64,000 bases of DNA from Cornus controversa (lineage: Eukaryota > Streptophyta > Magnoliopsida > Cornales > Cornaceae): positions 50,889,755 to 50,953,754 of the forward strand of contig CM048853.1 in assembly GCA_026545225.1 (NCBI GenBank), written 5' to 3'. Shown here piece by piece: positions 37,684 through 47,747 of this stretch. The notes below the pieces were generated by a model that saw nothing but the letters and a program-made list of their open reading frames with translations, did not search any database and was not told the origin of the DNA. The position numbers were made by a program, and so were the translations under genes. Position 1 is the first letter of the stretch; every line of letters starts with the position of its first letter.

Positions 37684-38736
37684 CTAAATATTCTGAAAGC
37701 CTCCCAATCCTCCATCTATTCCAGTTGAACTATCAAATGCAGAAAAAGAACCCCCATCATAAACTCCACCACCACCGCCACCGCCACCACCCATTAGTCC
37801 CTGCAACAAGTTCACATCTCCACCTCCACCTCCACCACCCATTAGTCCCTGCAGCAAGTTACCGCCTCCTCCACCAACACTGCCACTGCCGCCTCCACCA
37901 TTACCCATTAATCCCTGCAACAAAATCTGACCTGTTGCCTCAGAAGCACCACTAACTAAACCCTTGATTGCCTGATTCAATAACACATTTCCCTGTCCAG
38001 TTCTCCCAATTTGTCCATAAACACCTGGATTGGCATATAAATTATTTCCTATGCAATTCTGCAAAGCAGGTCTTGCTGTATATTGGGTCCCAAGAACTTG
38101 AAACTGACGAGTACTAGCTCCTAATCTAGTTTGGCACTGTTGCATCTGAATTAATGCTTGTGTTGGACATGGAGGTGCTTGAACTGTAGCTCTTGGCTTT
38201 GTCATTGCACAATTCAAGTGAGCATCAAACTCGCACAAGTTACAACGATAGAGCCAGTGGTTGAGACCTGTGTTCTTGCATATATCACAAGAAAAGCTCT
38301 TGTTAAGGTAAGGAGGTGAGAAGGTGAGGTTGAGCTGGTGATGATGAGATTGGTGAGTGAGAAGCAATGGCATTGACGCGCAGAGTATATGAAGATCGAT
38401 ATCACAAGCTTTGCAATGGTAGGAGAATCCATTCCCCTGCAGCCCACAAGCATCACACTTGAAACAGCCTTCTGGGTAAATGGGGATTGGGTTGAGAGAG
38501 AGAACATGGCCTTGGTCACATGGGTGTGTGATTTGCTGAGGCATTTCTGAACATTTGATGTGGAGGATGTAGTTGCAGCTTGTGCAACTGTACACCCATC
38601 CTGCAGGATTGAGCTTGCACCCTGAACATGAAGCTAAGTTTAGGGTTTGTTGGGGTTGATAATTATAGAGCTGCAATGGATGTGGATGGCTGAAATGGTT
38701 AATTGAAGGTTCAGGTTGAGAACTCAGCTTCCCCAT
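37684..38736 (-). CDS. DC1-domain (Cys/His-rich) protein with a Gly-rich tail
   Basis: A single open exon of 350 residues. Three DC1-type zinc-binding blocks occupy about residues 13-190: HFSHPHPLQL followed by CSGCKLNPAGWVYSCTSCNY; HPCDQGHVLSL followed by CDACGLQGNGFSYHCKACDI; and HHHQLNLTF followed by CDICKNTGLNHWLYRCNLCE. The CxxC pairs and HxxC ends are intact. A Gln-rich linker follows, then a tail with the motif LLQGLMG three times, each followed by a run of Gly. DC1 proteins are a large plant-specific group, often tied to stress or hormone responses; this member's role is unknown. A (GA)n run abuts the start codon. It is divergently paired with the DC1 gene at 40027. Part of its first exon is duplicated at 42114-42158. 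Confidence 0.93.
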   Translation of the reverse strand: MGKLSSQPEPSINHFSHPHPLQLYNYQPQQTLNLASCSGCKLNPAGWVYSCTSCNYILHIKCSEMPQQITHPCDQGHVLSLNPIPIYPEGCFKCDACGLQGNGFSYHCKACDIDLHILCASMPLLLTHQSHHHQLNLTFSPPYLNKSFSCDICKNTGLNHWLYRCNLCEFDAHLNCAMTKPRATVQAPPCPTQALIQMQQCQTRLGASTRQFQVLGTQYTARPALQNCIGNNLYANPGVYGQIGRTGQGNVLLNQAIKGLVSGASEATGQILLQGLMGNGGGGSGSVGGGGGNLLQGLMGGGGGGGDVNLLQGLMGGGGGGGGGVYDGGSFSAFDSSTGIDGGLGGFQNI

Positions 38737-40026
38737 CTCTCTCTCTCTCTCTCTCTGAAATGGCTAATGATGTGATTGATTAATAAGTCAAATGATCACT
38801 TTCTTTGTGTATGTAACCATGGGTTGTTGGATTTTTAAATTAGTCTATGACTGATTGGAATGAAGGTGTTGGGTGGTTGCTGAGTTCCAAAGTCAATCCA
38901 ACGCGGTATCGATTGGGATGACTAAGTCATATAATGGGGATTCAATTGGGACCTTTGATGTGCAAGTGGGATGTTAGACTTGGAATGAAAACAGCTAGCT
39001 AATGGAGTAAGAGTTGCTGGGGACATGTAAGAATATCATTTGAACATGCATGTAATCAGATTTCATGGAAAGAGTAGTATTTTAAAAACCACTTGCATAT
39101 TTTAGTCCATGATTGAAATGGTCAAATCAAAATGATTTATGATTTGTTATTTGGAATAATTGATCATGGGTGGATCTATCTCAAACACTTTGATGCTAGT
39201 ATGGTGAATTGGCGATGACTTGGTTGGATTTCAATAGTCAATGCATTTGCAGAGAAGCTAGTTCCTTCAATTCCCTTGTTTTAAGCAAGACGTCTCACCC
39301 TTCGATTTTTTCACACTTGCATTTCCGAGAATGTCATGGGATGCTCTCAGTGTGTCAATCCAACGGTTGAGAGAGGGCGTGACAGCATCTTCATGATAAA
39401 CTTACTCTTCAATATTTTCTTGCATCTCATTAACTATGTAGGTAGAGTTTTACATAAATGATGCTTCAGTCCATACAATACACTAATTATAAATGCTAAA
39501 GAAGAAACCTTCTGAAGTCAATGCTTGCTGGTGCATCCCACCTACAAGAGAACATAGATATCAATAAAAGATCTTCAAGCATGATTTGATCATTCACTAT
39601 CTTTAAACTACCAATGCTTGAATTCCTTACAGAAAGATCTGTATATCATACTAATTTTGTATCAGAGAGAGAGAGAGAGAGAGAGTCAATTGCAGCTGGT
39701 GTACAATAAATTTTTTCTGTTTTTTTAAATTAATTTCTTTCAAAGTATGTGTTGCTATTCCTTTATACTTGCATTATCATTAATTGAAATCAAAATTTTA
39801 ATTTTTTTTACAGAATTATTTAAACCCCTAGAAATTTTTTTAGTCTAAACCAGTTGGTGTAAACTTATAATTAAGTTGACTTCTTACCCAAATAATAGAA
39901 TTCCAAGTCAACCTTTCTGGCAAAGGAAAAGAATGCCTCAACTTGCTTATCTACTAGCTAGAACTTGTATAATATATCCATATGTAAATGTGATTGATCC
40001 ACACAGAGAGAGAGAGAGAGAGGGCA
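38737..40026. promoter_or_regulatory. Shared region between divergent DC1 genes
   Basis: About 1.3 kb separates the two start codons, so it must hold both promoters. Each end has a GA/CT microsatellite in the leader (38738-38756 and 40005-40021), with another at 39665-39686. A diverged copy of this region lies at about 42159-44030. Confidence 0.6.
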
Positions 40027-41730
40027 ATGGCATATAAGCATTTCAGCCACCAACACAACCTGAGTTTCCAGAAGCTGCAACAAGGTGCACCAGAAATCCA
40101 ATGTTCAGGTTGCAAGTCATCGGGCTCCGGTTCACTCTACATCTGCTGGTCATGCAGCTTCTTCCTCCATGAACAATGCTTTCGTGCAAGCCGTTCCATG
40201 GAACACCCTTCTCATCCATCCCACCCTCTCTCTCTTGTCCCTTATCCAACTTACCCCTCTGGTTCCTTCATTTGCAATTCTTGCAACCAAACTGGAACTG
40301 GCTTTTCCTACACTTGTGCCAATTGCGAGTTTGACCTCCATGTCCATTGTGCTTACATGCCCCAAACCACCACCCATGAATCATCGTACCCTTATGTTCA
40401 TAACCTACATCATTCTCTCACCAACCAAACACCCGGTATCTACGCCCCATATATGCCCCAAACTGCCACCCATGACTCCTACTCTACTGCTCCCAACCTA
40501 AATCACTCTCTTCCCAATTCAACACCCACTTTCATTAATGCCCAATATTCTCACATGCCTCAATGTAGTGACACCAATGAACCATATCGTAATGTTCCTA
40601 ACCCGAATAACTATCTCCCAAGCATCACAACAAGTTTCAATGCTCAATATCCTCAAAGTGACATCCATGAACCATATCCTAATATTCGTAACCCAAATCA
40701 CTCTCCCCCCATTGGGACATCTAGTTTCAATGCTCAATATTCTCACATGCCACAAAGTGACACCCAACAACCATATCCTAATGTTCCTAACCCAAATCAG
40801 TGTGGAATCCATGAACCCTATCCTAATGTTCCCAACCTAAGTCACTCTCACCCTGTTGAAACAACCAGTTTCAATGCCCAATATTCTTACAAGCCTGAAC
40901 CTGCCTCCCATGAATCTGTTCTAAATGGTCCTACCCAACAACACTCTGTTCCAAATGAAACAAAACCGGCTTTTAGTACCAAAGTTAATGCTGTTAGCAC
41001 CGAGGCACTGTCACAGTCCAATAAGCCAATACATGTTTCAAAAGTGAAGCATTTCAGTCACCATCATGGCCTGCATCAATCTGCAATACAAGAGGAGGAT
41101 GGGATTGTTTGCTCTGGTTGTGAGCAAAACCTTTCAGGCTCGGCTTACAATTGCACCGAGTCCAACTGCAACTTCTACCTCCACAGGTCATGCCTCGAAT
41201 TGCCTAAGCAGATCCAACACAAGTCCCATCCCGAACACTCTCTCACCCTTCTCTCCTCCCCAGCTTACGAAGATGGTGAGTTCACTTGCAACGCTTGTCT
41301 CCAAAATGGCACTGCTTTTACTTACCATTGCTCAGCTTGCAAGTTTGATCTCCATGTTGGATGCTCTTCCATGCCCGAAACTGTGAAACGTGAAGATCAT
41401 GAACACCCTCTGACTCTGTTGTATTCCTCCCCATACAAAAAGGTAAATGAGGATGACAAGGAGTTGATCTTCGCCTGTGATGTATGTCGACGCACTGTTG
41501 ATGAACGCTGCTGGGTGTACTACTGTGAATTATGCGACTTTGGCACCGATTTGTGTTGCGTGACAGCTGAAATATGCCAAGAAGAAGAACCAGACGAAGA
41601 ATCAATTTTTGCAGCTCAACTTCGAATGCAAGCTCAGATGCAAAGGCTTCGGCTTCAAATGCAAATAAGTCACCAAACTGCGCAAATGATTGCAAGCATA
41701 GGACAAAGTATGTCAAACTTAGCTGGTTAG
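40027..41730 (+). CDS. DC1-domain protein with an expanded Asn/Pro/Tyr repeat linker
   Basis: A single exon of 567 residues. I start at the ATG at 40027 (MAYKHFSHQHNLSF), because DC1 proteins begin close to such an HFSHxH block; the upstream in-frame ATG at 39994 would only add residues encoded by the GA microsatellite. Two DC1 units lie at about 5-105 (CSGCKSSGSGSLYICWSCSF and CNSCNQTGTGFSYTCANCEF). Three more lie at about 340-510 (CSGCEQNLSGSAYNCTESNC, CNACLQNGTAFTYHCSACKF and CDVCRRTVDERCWVYYCELC). Between them, residues about 108-320 are an array of repeats of 30-37 residues, of the form FNAQYSHMPQSD...EPYPNVPNPNHS. The C-terminus is a Gln/Met-rich helix (AQLRMQAQMQRLRLQMQ). Zinc-binding Cys and His appear intact. 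The function is not known. A decayed copy of the 5' half is at 44039. Confidence 0.93.
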   Translation: MAYKHFSHQHNLSFQKLQQGAPEIQCSGCKSSGSGSLYICWSCSFFLHEQCFRASRSMEHPSHPSHPLSLVPYPTYPSGSFICNSCNQTGTGFSYTCANCEFDLHVHCAYMPQTTTHESSYPYVHNLHHSLTNQTPGIYAPYMPQTATHDSYSTAPNLNHSLPNSTPTFINAQYSHMPQCSDTNEPYRNVPNPNNYLPSITTSFNAQYPQSDIHEPYPNIRNPNHSPPIGTSSFNAQYSHMPQSDTQQPYPNVPNPNQCGIHEPYPNVPNLSHSHPVETTSFNAQYSYKPEPASHESVLNGPTQQHSVPNETKPAFSTKVNAVSTEALSQSNKPIHVSKVKHFSHHHGLHQSAIQEEDGIVCSGCEQNLSGSAYNCTESNCNFYLHRSCLELPKQIQHKSHPEHSLTLLSSPAYEDGEFTCNACLQNGTAFTYHCSACKFDLHVGCSSMPETVKREDHEHPLTLLYSSPYKKVNEDDKELIFACDVCRRTVDERCWVYYCELCDFGTDLCCVTAEICQEEEPDEESIFAAQLRMQAQMQRLRLQMQISHQTAQMIASIGQSMSNLAG

Positions 41731-42113
41731 ATTTTATGCATCTTGTTCTCCTCTGGGTTGGAAATTGTGTTTGTGTTTGGTCTACATTGGGAAGGATTTA
41801 TGATTTTGTTGCTTTGTCTTCTTATTTTAGTGATTGATGATTGTGTTTTGCAATATGTATGAGTTGTGTTTTGCAAGTTTGCACATTCAATTATAAAGTT
41901 CATTGTATGATACCCAAAGTTCCAATTCTTTGTTTTTGTACGAGAGTATTAACTTCTACAGCATCAATCACAACTCCCAGTCCAAGCATGGGAAAAGAGA
42001 AATTTCAAGGTAACCAACCACACCTGCTTGAAAATGTCCACTGAATTTCTAATGTATAATTACTTTCAGATTTTGAATTTTCCCACTAAGATTCCCCCTT
42101 TAATCTTGCATAG
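41731..42113. other. 3' flank of the DC1 gene
   Basis: Probable 3' UTR and intergenic DNA, with T-rich and GATTGTGTTTTGCAA-type repeats near 41833-41878. Nothing coding is seen. It ends at the breakpoint of the duplicated DC1 unit. Confidence 0.5.
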
Positions 42114-42158
42114 GAAATGGTTAATTGAAGGTTCAGGTTGGAAACTCGGCTTCCCCAT
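42114..42158 (-). pseudogene. Fragment of a duplicated DC1 gene (first ~15 codons)
   Basis: The minus strand reads MGKPSFQPEPSINHF from the ATG at 42158, against MGKLSSQPEPSINHF in the gene at 38736. Similarity stops abruptly at 42114. A (CT)n run lies next to the ATG, as in the parent. It is the left edge of a duplicated divergent DC1 unit. Confidence 0.85.
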
Positions 42159-42254
42159 CTCTCTCTCTCTCTCTCTCTCTGAACAACTGTTTTTTGCAGT
42201 GAAACGGTATTATGCAATTAAAGTCAAAACACATTCTTGATTTTAAAAACCAAG

Positions 42255-42836
42255 GGCCCGTTTGGTAACCGTTTATGTTTTGTGTTTATTGTTTAAGTGT
42301 TTATATAAATAGTGTTTATGTTACGATTTTGTTTATCCATAAATATGAGTGTTGTTTGATAACGAAAAAACGTTTGACTTATTTTAATTTTTTTTTTTTT
42401 AGCATGGGTGCCCCTAAGTAACTATTTCTTATTATCAAGTATATTAGTAATTATTCATATTGTATCCAATATTTTTTTCTTAAGGCAATTGATGCTCTTT
42501 AATTCTGTTCACACTTGATAATTCTAATATTTTGATCGTTGTATCAAATAATAGTCTTTTATAATTTTTTTTTCATTTTCTCACTTTTAGTTTTAATTTT
42601 TAATTAAAATAATATAATCACCATTTTAGATAAAAAAGAAAAAAAAAGTTTTTTTTTTTCATAAACATAAACAATAAACATCATTTTGATGTTTAAGATT
42701 TGAAGGCTTATGAACAGTGTTGTTTTAAAAACGTTTATACAATTTATAAACAAAACAAAAATTATCAAACGTGTTTATTCTAAAAATTTGTTTTTATAAA
42801 CAATAAACACTAAACATAAACGGTTACAAACGGGCC
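42255..42836. mobile_element. 582 bp MITE with ~40 bp terminal inverted repeats and TSD
   Basis: The left end reads GGCCCGTTTGGTAACCGTTT, and the right end read backwards gives GGCCCGTTTGTAACCGTTTA. The match extends about 40 bp with one gap and one mismatch. CCAAG flanks both sides (42250-42254 and 42837-42841), as a target-site duplication. The interior is AT-rich and non-coding. The parent locus lacks the element. Confidence 0.88.
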
Positions 42837-43030
42837 CCAAGTCAACTGATGATTGTGTTTGTATAACTTTCTTTATATAACCATTAGTGGGTTGTTGAAT
42901 TTGTTAGTTAGTCTATGACTGGTTGGAATGCAGTTTGTTCCGTGTCTCAAAATCAATCAAATGCGTGTCTTATTGGGATTGCTAAATTAAAGTCTATCTA
43001 ATAGGACTCCAATGGGTGTGGGCATGTGGC

Positions 43031-43465
43031 TAGGGTTGCAAATGAACCGAGTTGACTTGAACTCGAATTTGTTGGAGTTCTGCTTGCTCGTTCATTTGTG
43101 GACTTAGTTCAAGTTCGTAACGAGCTCAAAAAGCTGAGTTTGGACTCTATTCATTTAATAACAAAAGATCGTTTGGGTTCGATTTGGGTTTTTGACTTGT
43201 TGATAAATTTATACTAGTCTATACAAGTTTATATTCATGAATTCATAAGCTTACGTTCATGAACCTCTACAAGACTATGTTTATAAACGTTTTCACGAGC
43301 CCTGTACGAGTTGAGTCCAATACTATTCAGGATCGGCTTGTTTACTAAACAATTGAACTTAGAGATCAAGCTCAAGTTGGACTTGTTTTCTTAATAAATG
43401 GGCCTAAACCGAACCTTAAACAAATTTGAGAAGGGTGAAAATAACGGTCAAGCTAATGAACTAGG
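43031..43465. repeat. Inserted dispersed repeat in the DC1 duplicate
   Basis: It starts TAGGGTTGCAAATGAACCGA and continues with GAGTTGAACTCGAA-type boxes, resembling a common plant dispersed repeat. The equivalent position near 38960-39010 in the parent unit has no such sequence, so it arrived after duplication. Borders are approximate. Confidence 0.5.
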
Positions 43466-43989
43466 ACTTGCTTGGAGACATGCATGTTAAGTACTAGATT
43501 TTTTTTTTTAATAATGCAATTCAATTTCATGAAAAGAAAATATTACAATTTAAAACCACTTGCTTATTTCTAAACGGCTCATTTTTGTCTAAGATTGAAA
43601 TGGTTAAATTAATATATGATATGTGTTGTTCAGAATTGAGTATTGAATAGATCTCAGTTGCTTATCGCTAGCTAGCGTGATGAGTTGACGATAACTTGAT
43701 AGGATTCTAATAGTCAATGGTGTGGGAGAGGAGGTAGCTTCTTCAATTACCTTAGTTTAATTTCTAAGCAAGAATATATTAGTTTTGAAAATTCAAACTC
43801 CTGTGGTGAGGGGTGTGTGTGTGAATATATTTACCTATCTAAATAAATAAAAAAAAACCAAAAATCAAAAAACTTGTGAATGAAGTCGCAACTTGAGGAA
43901 CTATAAGAAGTTCTAGTAAAATTTAGCTAAATTCTAAAAGGACATGCTTTGTAAAGAGACTTTTTTCTATGTCATATCATGCACGTATC

Positions 43990-44031
<42 letters not shown>

Positions 44032-44038
44032 AGCTGCA

Positions 44039-44380
44039 ACAAGGGGCTCCGGAAATCCATTGTTCCGGTTCACTCTACACCTGCTGGCAAATGGCAATGC
44101 AGCTTCTTCCTCCATGAAGAATGCTTTGGTGCAAGCTGCTGCATCGAGCAGACGTGTCCATCCCATTCTCTCTCACCCTTGTCCCTCTGGTTCCTTCATT
44201 TTCCTTCACTTGTGCCAACTTTGAGTAAGACCTCCATGTCCATTGTGCTTACATGCCCCAAACTACCACCCATGAATCATATGCTGACGTTCATAACACA
44301 CATAGCATCACTCTCTCACCAACCAAACACACTGTTTCTCTGCCAAACCCAAATGCGTGCCTGAAACTGCAACCAAACAG
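44039..44380 (+). pseudogene. Decayed copy of the DC1 gene at 40027
   Basis: Clear nucleotide similarity to 40075-40460, for example AGCTGCAACAAGG, CAGCTTCTTCCTCCATGAA and ACCTCCATGTCCATTGTGCT. The first ~16 codons are gone, replaced by a (GA)n run joined directly at 44030. Internal deletions remove one CxxC pair of the first DC1 unit and the CNSCNQTG part of the second. The codon after GAG (44222-44224) has become TAA at 44225-44227. The repeat-linker and downstream DC1 units are absent. It cannot encode a working protein. Confidence 0.88.
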
Positions 44381-46841
44381 TACTTTTATTCATCTTCATG
44401 GCAATTGTACTGATTGTGAGAGAAGGAAAACAAGAGTTCTCTAAGAGGTCCGATACAACCAACCTCGACGAAAAAGAAAAGAAGAAAAGTTTTCTAGTCA
44501 CTTTGCCATGCACCCTTATTGCAGTTGGTGTCCATGCAAATCTTACAACCAAAAATTCAACATCATAATCGGAGGAGATACTTTTAATTTCCTTAGTGCT
44601 ACAAATTTTCTATATACTAAAAACTTACAAAACTTCCGATTCTTTAAATAAGAAACAACAAAAAGAATCCTCATTCGTGAGCCAAAATTGCACAAGTTAT
44701 TATTCTAAGCTCAATTCACTAAGAAATTATTTCGTGCTCCAGGTTTACCACCTTATAATGCAATAATGAATGACAAGACCAATCAAAAATCAACAGAAAA
44801 TAAATTTACGTATTTACTATGTAGATATAACATAAATAAATGGATCAAGATATAAAATCTAAATTCCAATCCTCTCAAATCCTGCTAAATTGACTATTTA
44901 CACACGTGGACTCCAGATTGGCCTGGTCCACCATGTGAGAATGTGATGAACTTGGACCATAGAATAATTTCTCTAATTCATATCCACATATTGCCAGAAC
45001 ATGAACTGATGATGTTTTGCATTTCCACCATAGAAGAAAACAGGACACGCTACGATTTGTAAAAAATGAGCAAGGAAAAGACCTCACCTCTCTAAAGCAT
45101 GAACTTCTGGGGCACTAACACTTTAATTTGATGTCATTTCGTTGCAGAAACAGAAGCTTGTTGAGCTAACACAGCAAATGGATAAATATATAGAAACAAA
45201 CAAACAAACAAACAAAACCATTTCGTAGGAGTTATGACAACTTATAACACTTAGAAAAGGAAAAAGCAGACGAGCCACATGAAAATTTACATTACAAAAC
45301 ATTCACATGCTGAAACAGGGGGAGAGAAAAAATATAGTATGCTGATATTCTTCTCTTCACACCATAACAAAGCTAAAAAATTTAACTTCAAGCCATACGA
45401 CAGTAAAAATTCAATCACCTTCAAAATTATATAGGAGAAGTAAAAAAATGAAATAATATCCAATTTAAACTCTATACTGGAGTAAAACTCAATCCCCCCC
45501 AGAGGGTACCACAAACAAACTTCTGATGCAGAATTTTGACTGTATGTACAATTCAATCCTCTCCAGATACCAAACTCACACAAACTTAAACTACATCTAG
45601 AGCCAAGTAGAGATGCACATCATAGGCATTTCAACACTAGGATAATTCTCACCCCCTCACCCTTAAAACTACCTCCAACCATTCGATTCCTCATAAACTT
45701 CTAATGTAACAACCAACAACCAGTTGATGGATGAAAGTCCATGTTTTGATTGCAGTACGGGTCCTGACAATAGTTTCCAACTTATTCCACAGTGTAATAT
45801 ACTCAACAAAATTCTAGAACAATATAAAGCAAAGCAATGCAAAGAATAAATTATTTGAAGACTACAATGGACAGACGAGCCCAGATGATGGGGGCTCTCT
45901 CCATGTTATTAAGGCAAAGCTAAACAGCAAGCTCACTTCAGATTTACAGTGATAGCATGGTTCAATCTCCTTTAGGGTCACAGCAAACAAATGTCAATTG
46001 CAAGAATCCAACTTTCCAACTAGACCATTGGATTTTTAGTCACTCCATATTCCTATTTTCAGTTGTCTGCGAAAACAGAAATTACCTTCTGGGACCTCCA
46101 ATTGATTACCTCAACCAACAATCTCCTAAAAGAAAGAAATTTCACATGCTGGTTATATGCAACAGAGAACTCCCTCACTGTCTTTGATACCCCCATTTTT
46201 TTACATCAATATGCCTTCTAGAAAAGGTTCAGATGTTTGCAGTAGTCTTCTCATATTAAAAGCCAATGTATAACTTAGCTGTTCAGATGTCATCCCCTTA
46301 TGCAAAAAAAATTAATGCAAGCAACTTGCACAAACAATTGCAGGCATATTCTAGAGCAACAAAATATAAGGAGTATATATATATATATATATATATCCAA
46401 GCATTGGTGCAGTTTCGCCCTCTGCTTAGGATTTCTCAATCAACATGAATCATGAAAATTCCCAGTGTCAGTCAAACAACAATTCAACACACATATAAGG
46501 GACTAACGAAAAGATTGATATTAAAGAAGACAAGAATGAGTGCTCGCTGCATAAAACTATATTCCAAAAGCAACAATTATTATCATCATCACATCCCATT
46601 TGAACAAACAAAGTGACAACTATATTAGTTAGAAAGGAGTGAGTTCAGACTCTTTTGAACATTTTCTACTCCTAATTATCCCAAGCCAGATTAGCAGGAA
46701 ACACAAAGTAACTACAGGAAGAACTACCACAGCCTAGACAACATATATACAAAATTTTGCACAATAACAAAGAAGCCCAGAAATTCCCAAAGAGTTGTCA
46801 TCATCAGTTCGACTTCAGAGCAGAGACTTACATCACATCCT
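44381..46841. other. Intergenic DNA, partly 3' flank of the gene at 46842
   Basis: The part from about 44870 to 46840 has more balanced composition than typical intergenic DNA here and could include a 3' UTR or UTR introns of the minus-strand gene at 46842. I find no supported coding exon. An (AT)n run lies at 46373-46396 and an AAAC repeat at 45195-45220. Confidence 0.45.
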
Positions 46842-47747
46842 TTACAACACATCGCTGTCACCGACACTCTTCTCCGAGCAAACATCACCACCCCCTTCAT
46901 TCTCCGACGCGTTCTCTGAAGCTTCTTCATTGTTATTCCTCGCCTGCCCGTTGGTCTCCAAACACTGAACCCTCCTCCTCAAGTCCTCCAACTCTCTCTC
47001 CATCAAGAAAAGCCTCTCTTTCAACGTCAAATTCTCTTCCTCCAATTGTGATATATGGGTGTCCTGGTCATCCACTCGGTTCTCCAAAAGATTATTCTGT
47101 TCATCACCACTGTTAGGATATATCATCTCAAATCGACTCAAATCATGATCCAACCGCCTCTCTACTTCGACGTGCTCTTCGGTATCACTGTCACTCGACC
47201 CCCCTCCACCTTCCTCCTCTTCCTCAGCTTCGTGTCCCGGCGATCGAAGCCGAATTAAGCCCTTCATCGATCCATACCCATCCACACCCCACTCTTCCTT
47301 GGCCATATCAACCAAAACTTCCCTCGACGGTGAAAATATCGGCGTTGGCAGTATCGCCGGAGTCACCGGACACGGAGAGACAAGCGACGCAATTCCGCCG
47401 GACTTCTTCGCCCGGATTATAAACGACGTCGTATTTCGCGGAGCAAACGGGGCAAAACGGTTGTTGAATTTCTTCTTCGGGTAAAATCGACGAGCTTTCA
47501 AGCGGTTCTGAGACTGCACTTCGTTGAGATTCGGAGGTCCGTAGCCACCGGTGGTGATGTTGCCGATGCCAAGAGGGTCTTTTCGGCGCATTTCGGATTT
47601 TTTGCCCTTCCAATTGTTCCATCCAGGCTTTGTTAATCCAAAATTAGGTCTTTGAGAGTTCTGAAACTTGGTCGGATCTTCAGTTACAGGTGGTGGTGGC
47701 TGCAGCCAAAGTCCATAACTTCGGTTCATCATCTGCGACTGGTTCAT
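46842..47747 (-). CDS. Conserved plant protein of unknown function with a C-terminal coiled coil
   Basis: A single open exon of 301 residues starting MNQSQMMNRSYGLWLQ. I do not recognise a named gene. Features in order: a Pro-rich N-terminus (LQPPPPV), a KPGWNNWKGKK block near residue 40, a strongly basic segment (NRLKARRFYPKKKFNNRFAP, about 80-100) that could be a nuclear signal, a conserved-looking block (APRNTTSFIIRAKKSGGIAS through SPSREVLVDMAKEEWGVDGY, to about 165), an acidic Glu run near 175, and a heptad coiled coil at about 230-265 (SQLEEENLTLKERLFLMERE). The tail is Glu/Asn/Ser-rich. The ordered mix of basic block, conserved core and coiled coil suggests a nuclear scaffold or RNA- or DNA-associated protein, but this is inference. 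The frame is intact. An AAACCCTAA-type box occurs in the leader near 47800. Confidence 0.85.
   Translation of the reverse strand: MNQSQMMNRSYGLWLQPPPPVTEDPTKFQNSQRPNFGLTKPGWNNWKGKKSEMRRKDPLGIGNITTGGYGPPNLNEVQSQNRLKARRFYPKKKFNNRFAPFAPRNTTSFIIRAKKSGGIASLVSPCPVTPAILPTPIFSPSREVLVDMAKEEWGVDGYGSMKGLIRLRSPGHEAEEEEEGGGGSSDSDTEEHVEVERRLDHDLSRFEMIYPNSGDEQNNLLENRVDDQDTHISQLEEENLTLKERLFLMERELEDLRRRVQCLETNGQARNNNEEASENASENEGGGDVCSEKSVGDSDVL

Noticed and set aside
39994-40026. Upstream ATG of the DC1 gene at 40027
   Set aside because: It would add residues encoded only by the GA microsatellite; the DC1 family pattern starts at the second ATG.
44253-44552. Short frames around the DC1 pseudogene as separate small genes
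   Set aside because: They are frame-shifted pieces of the decayed DC1 copy or of its flank.
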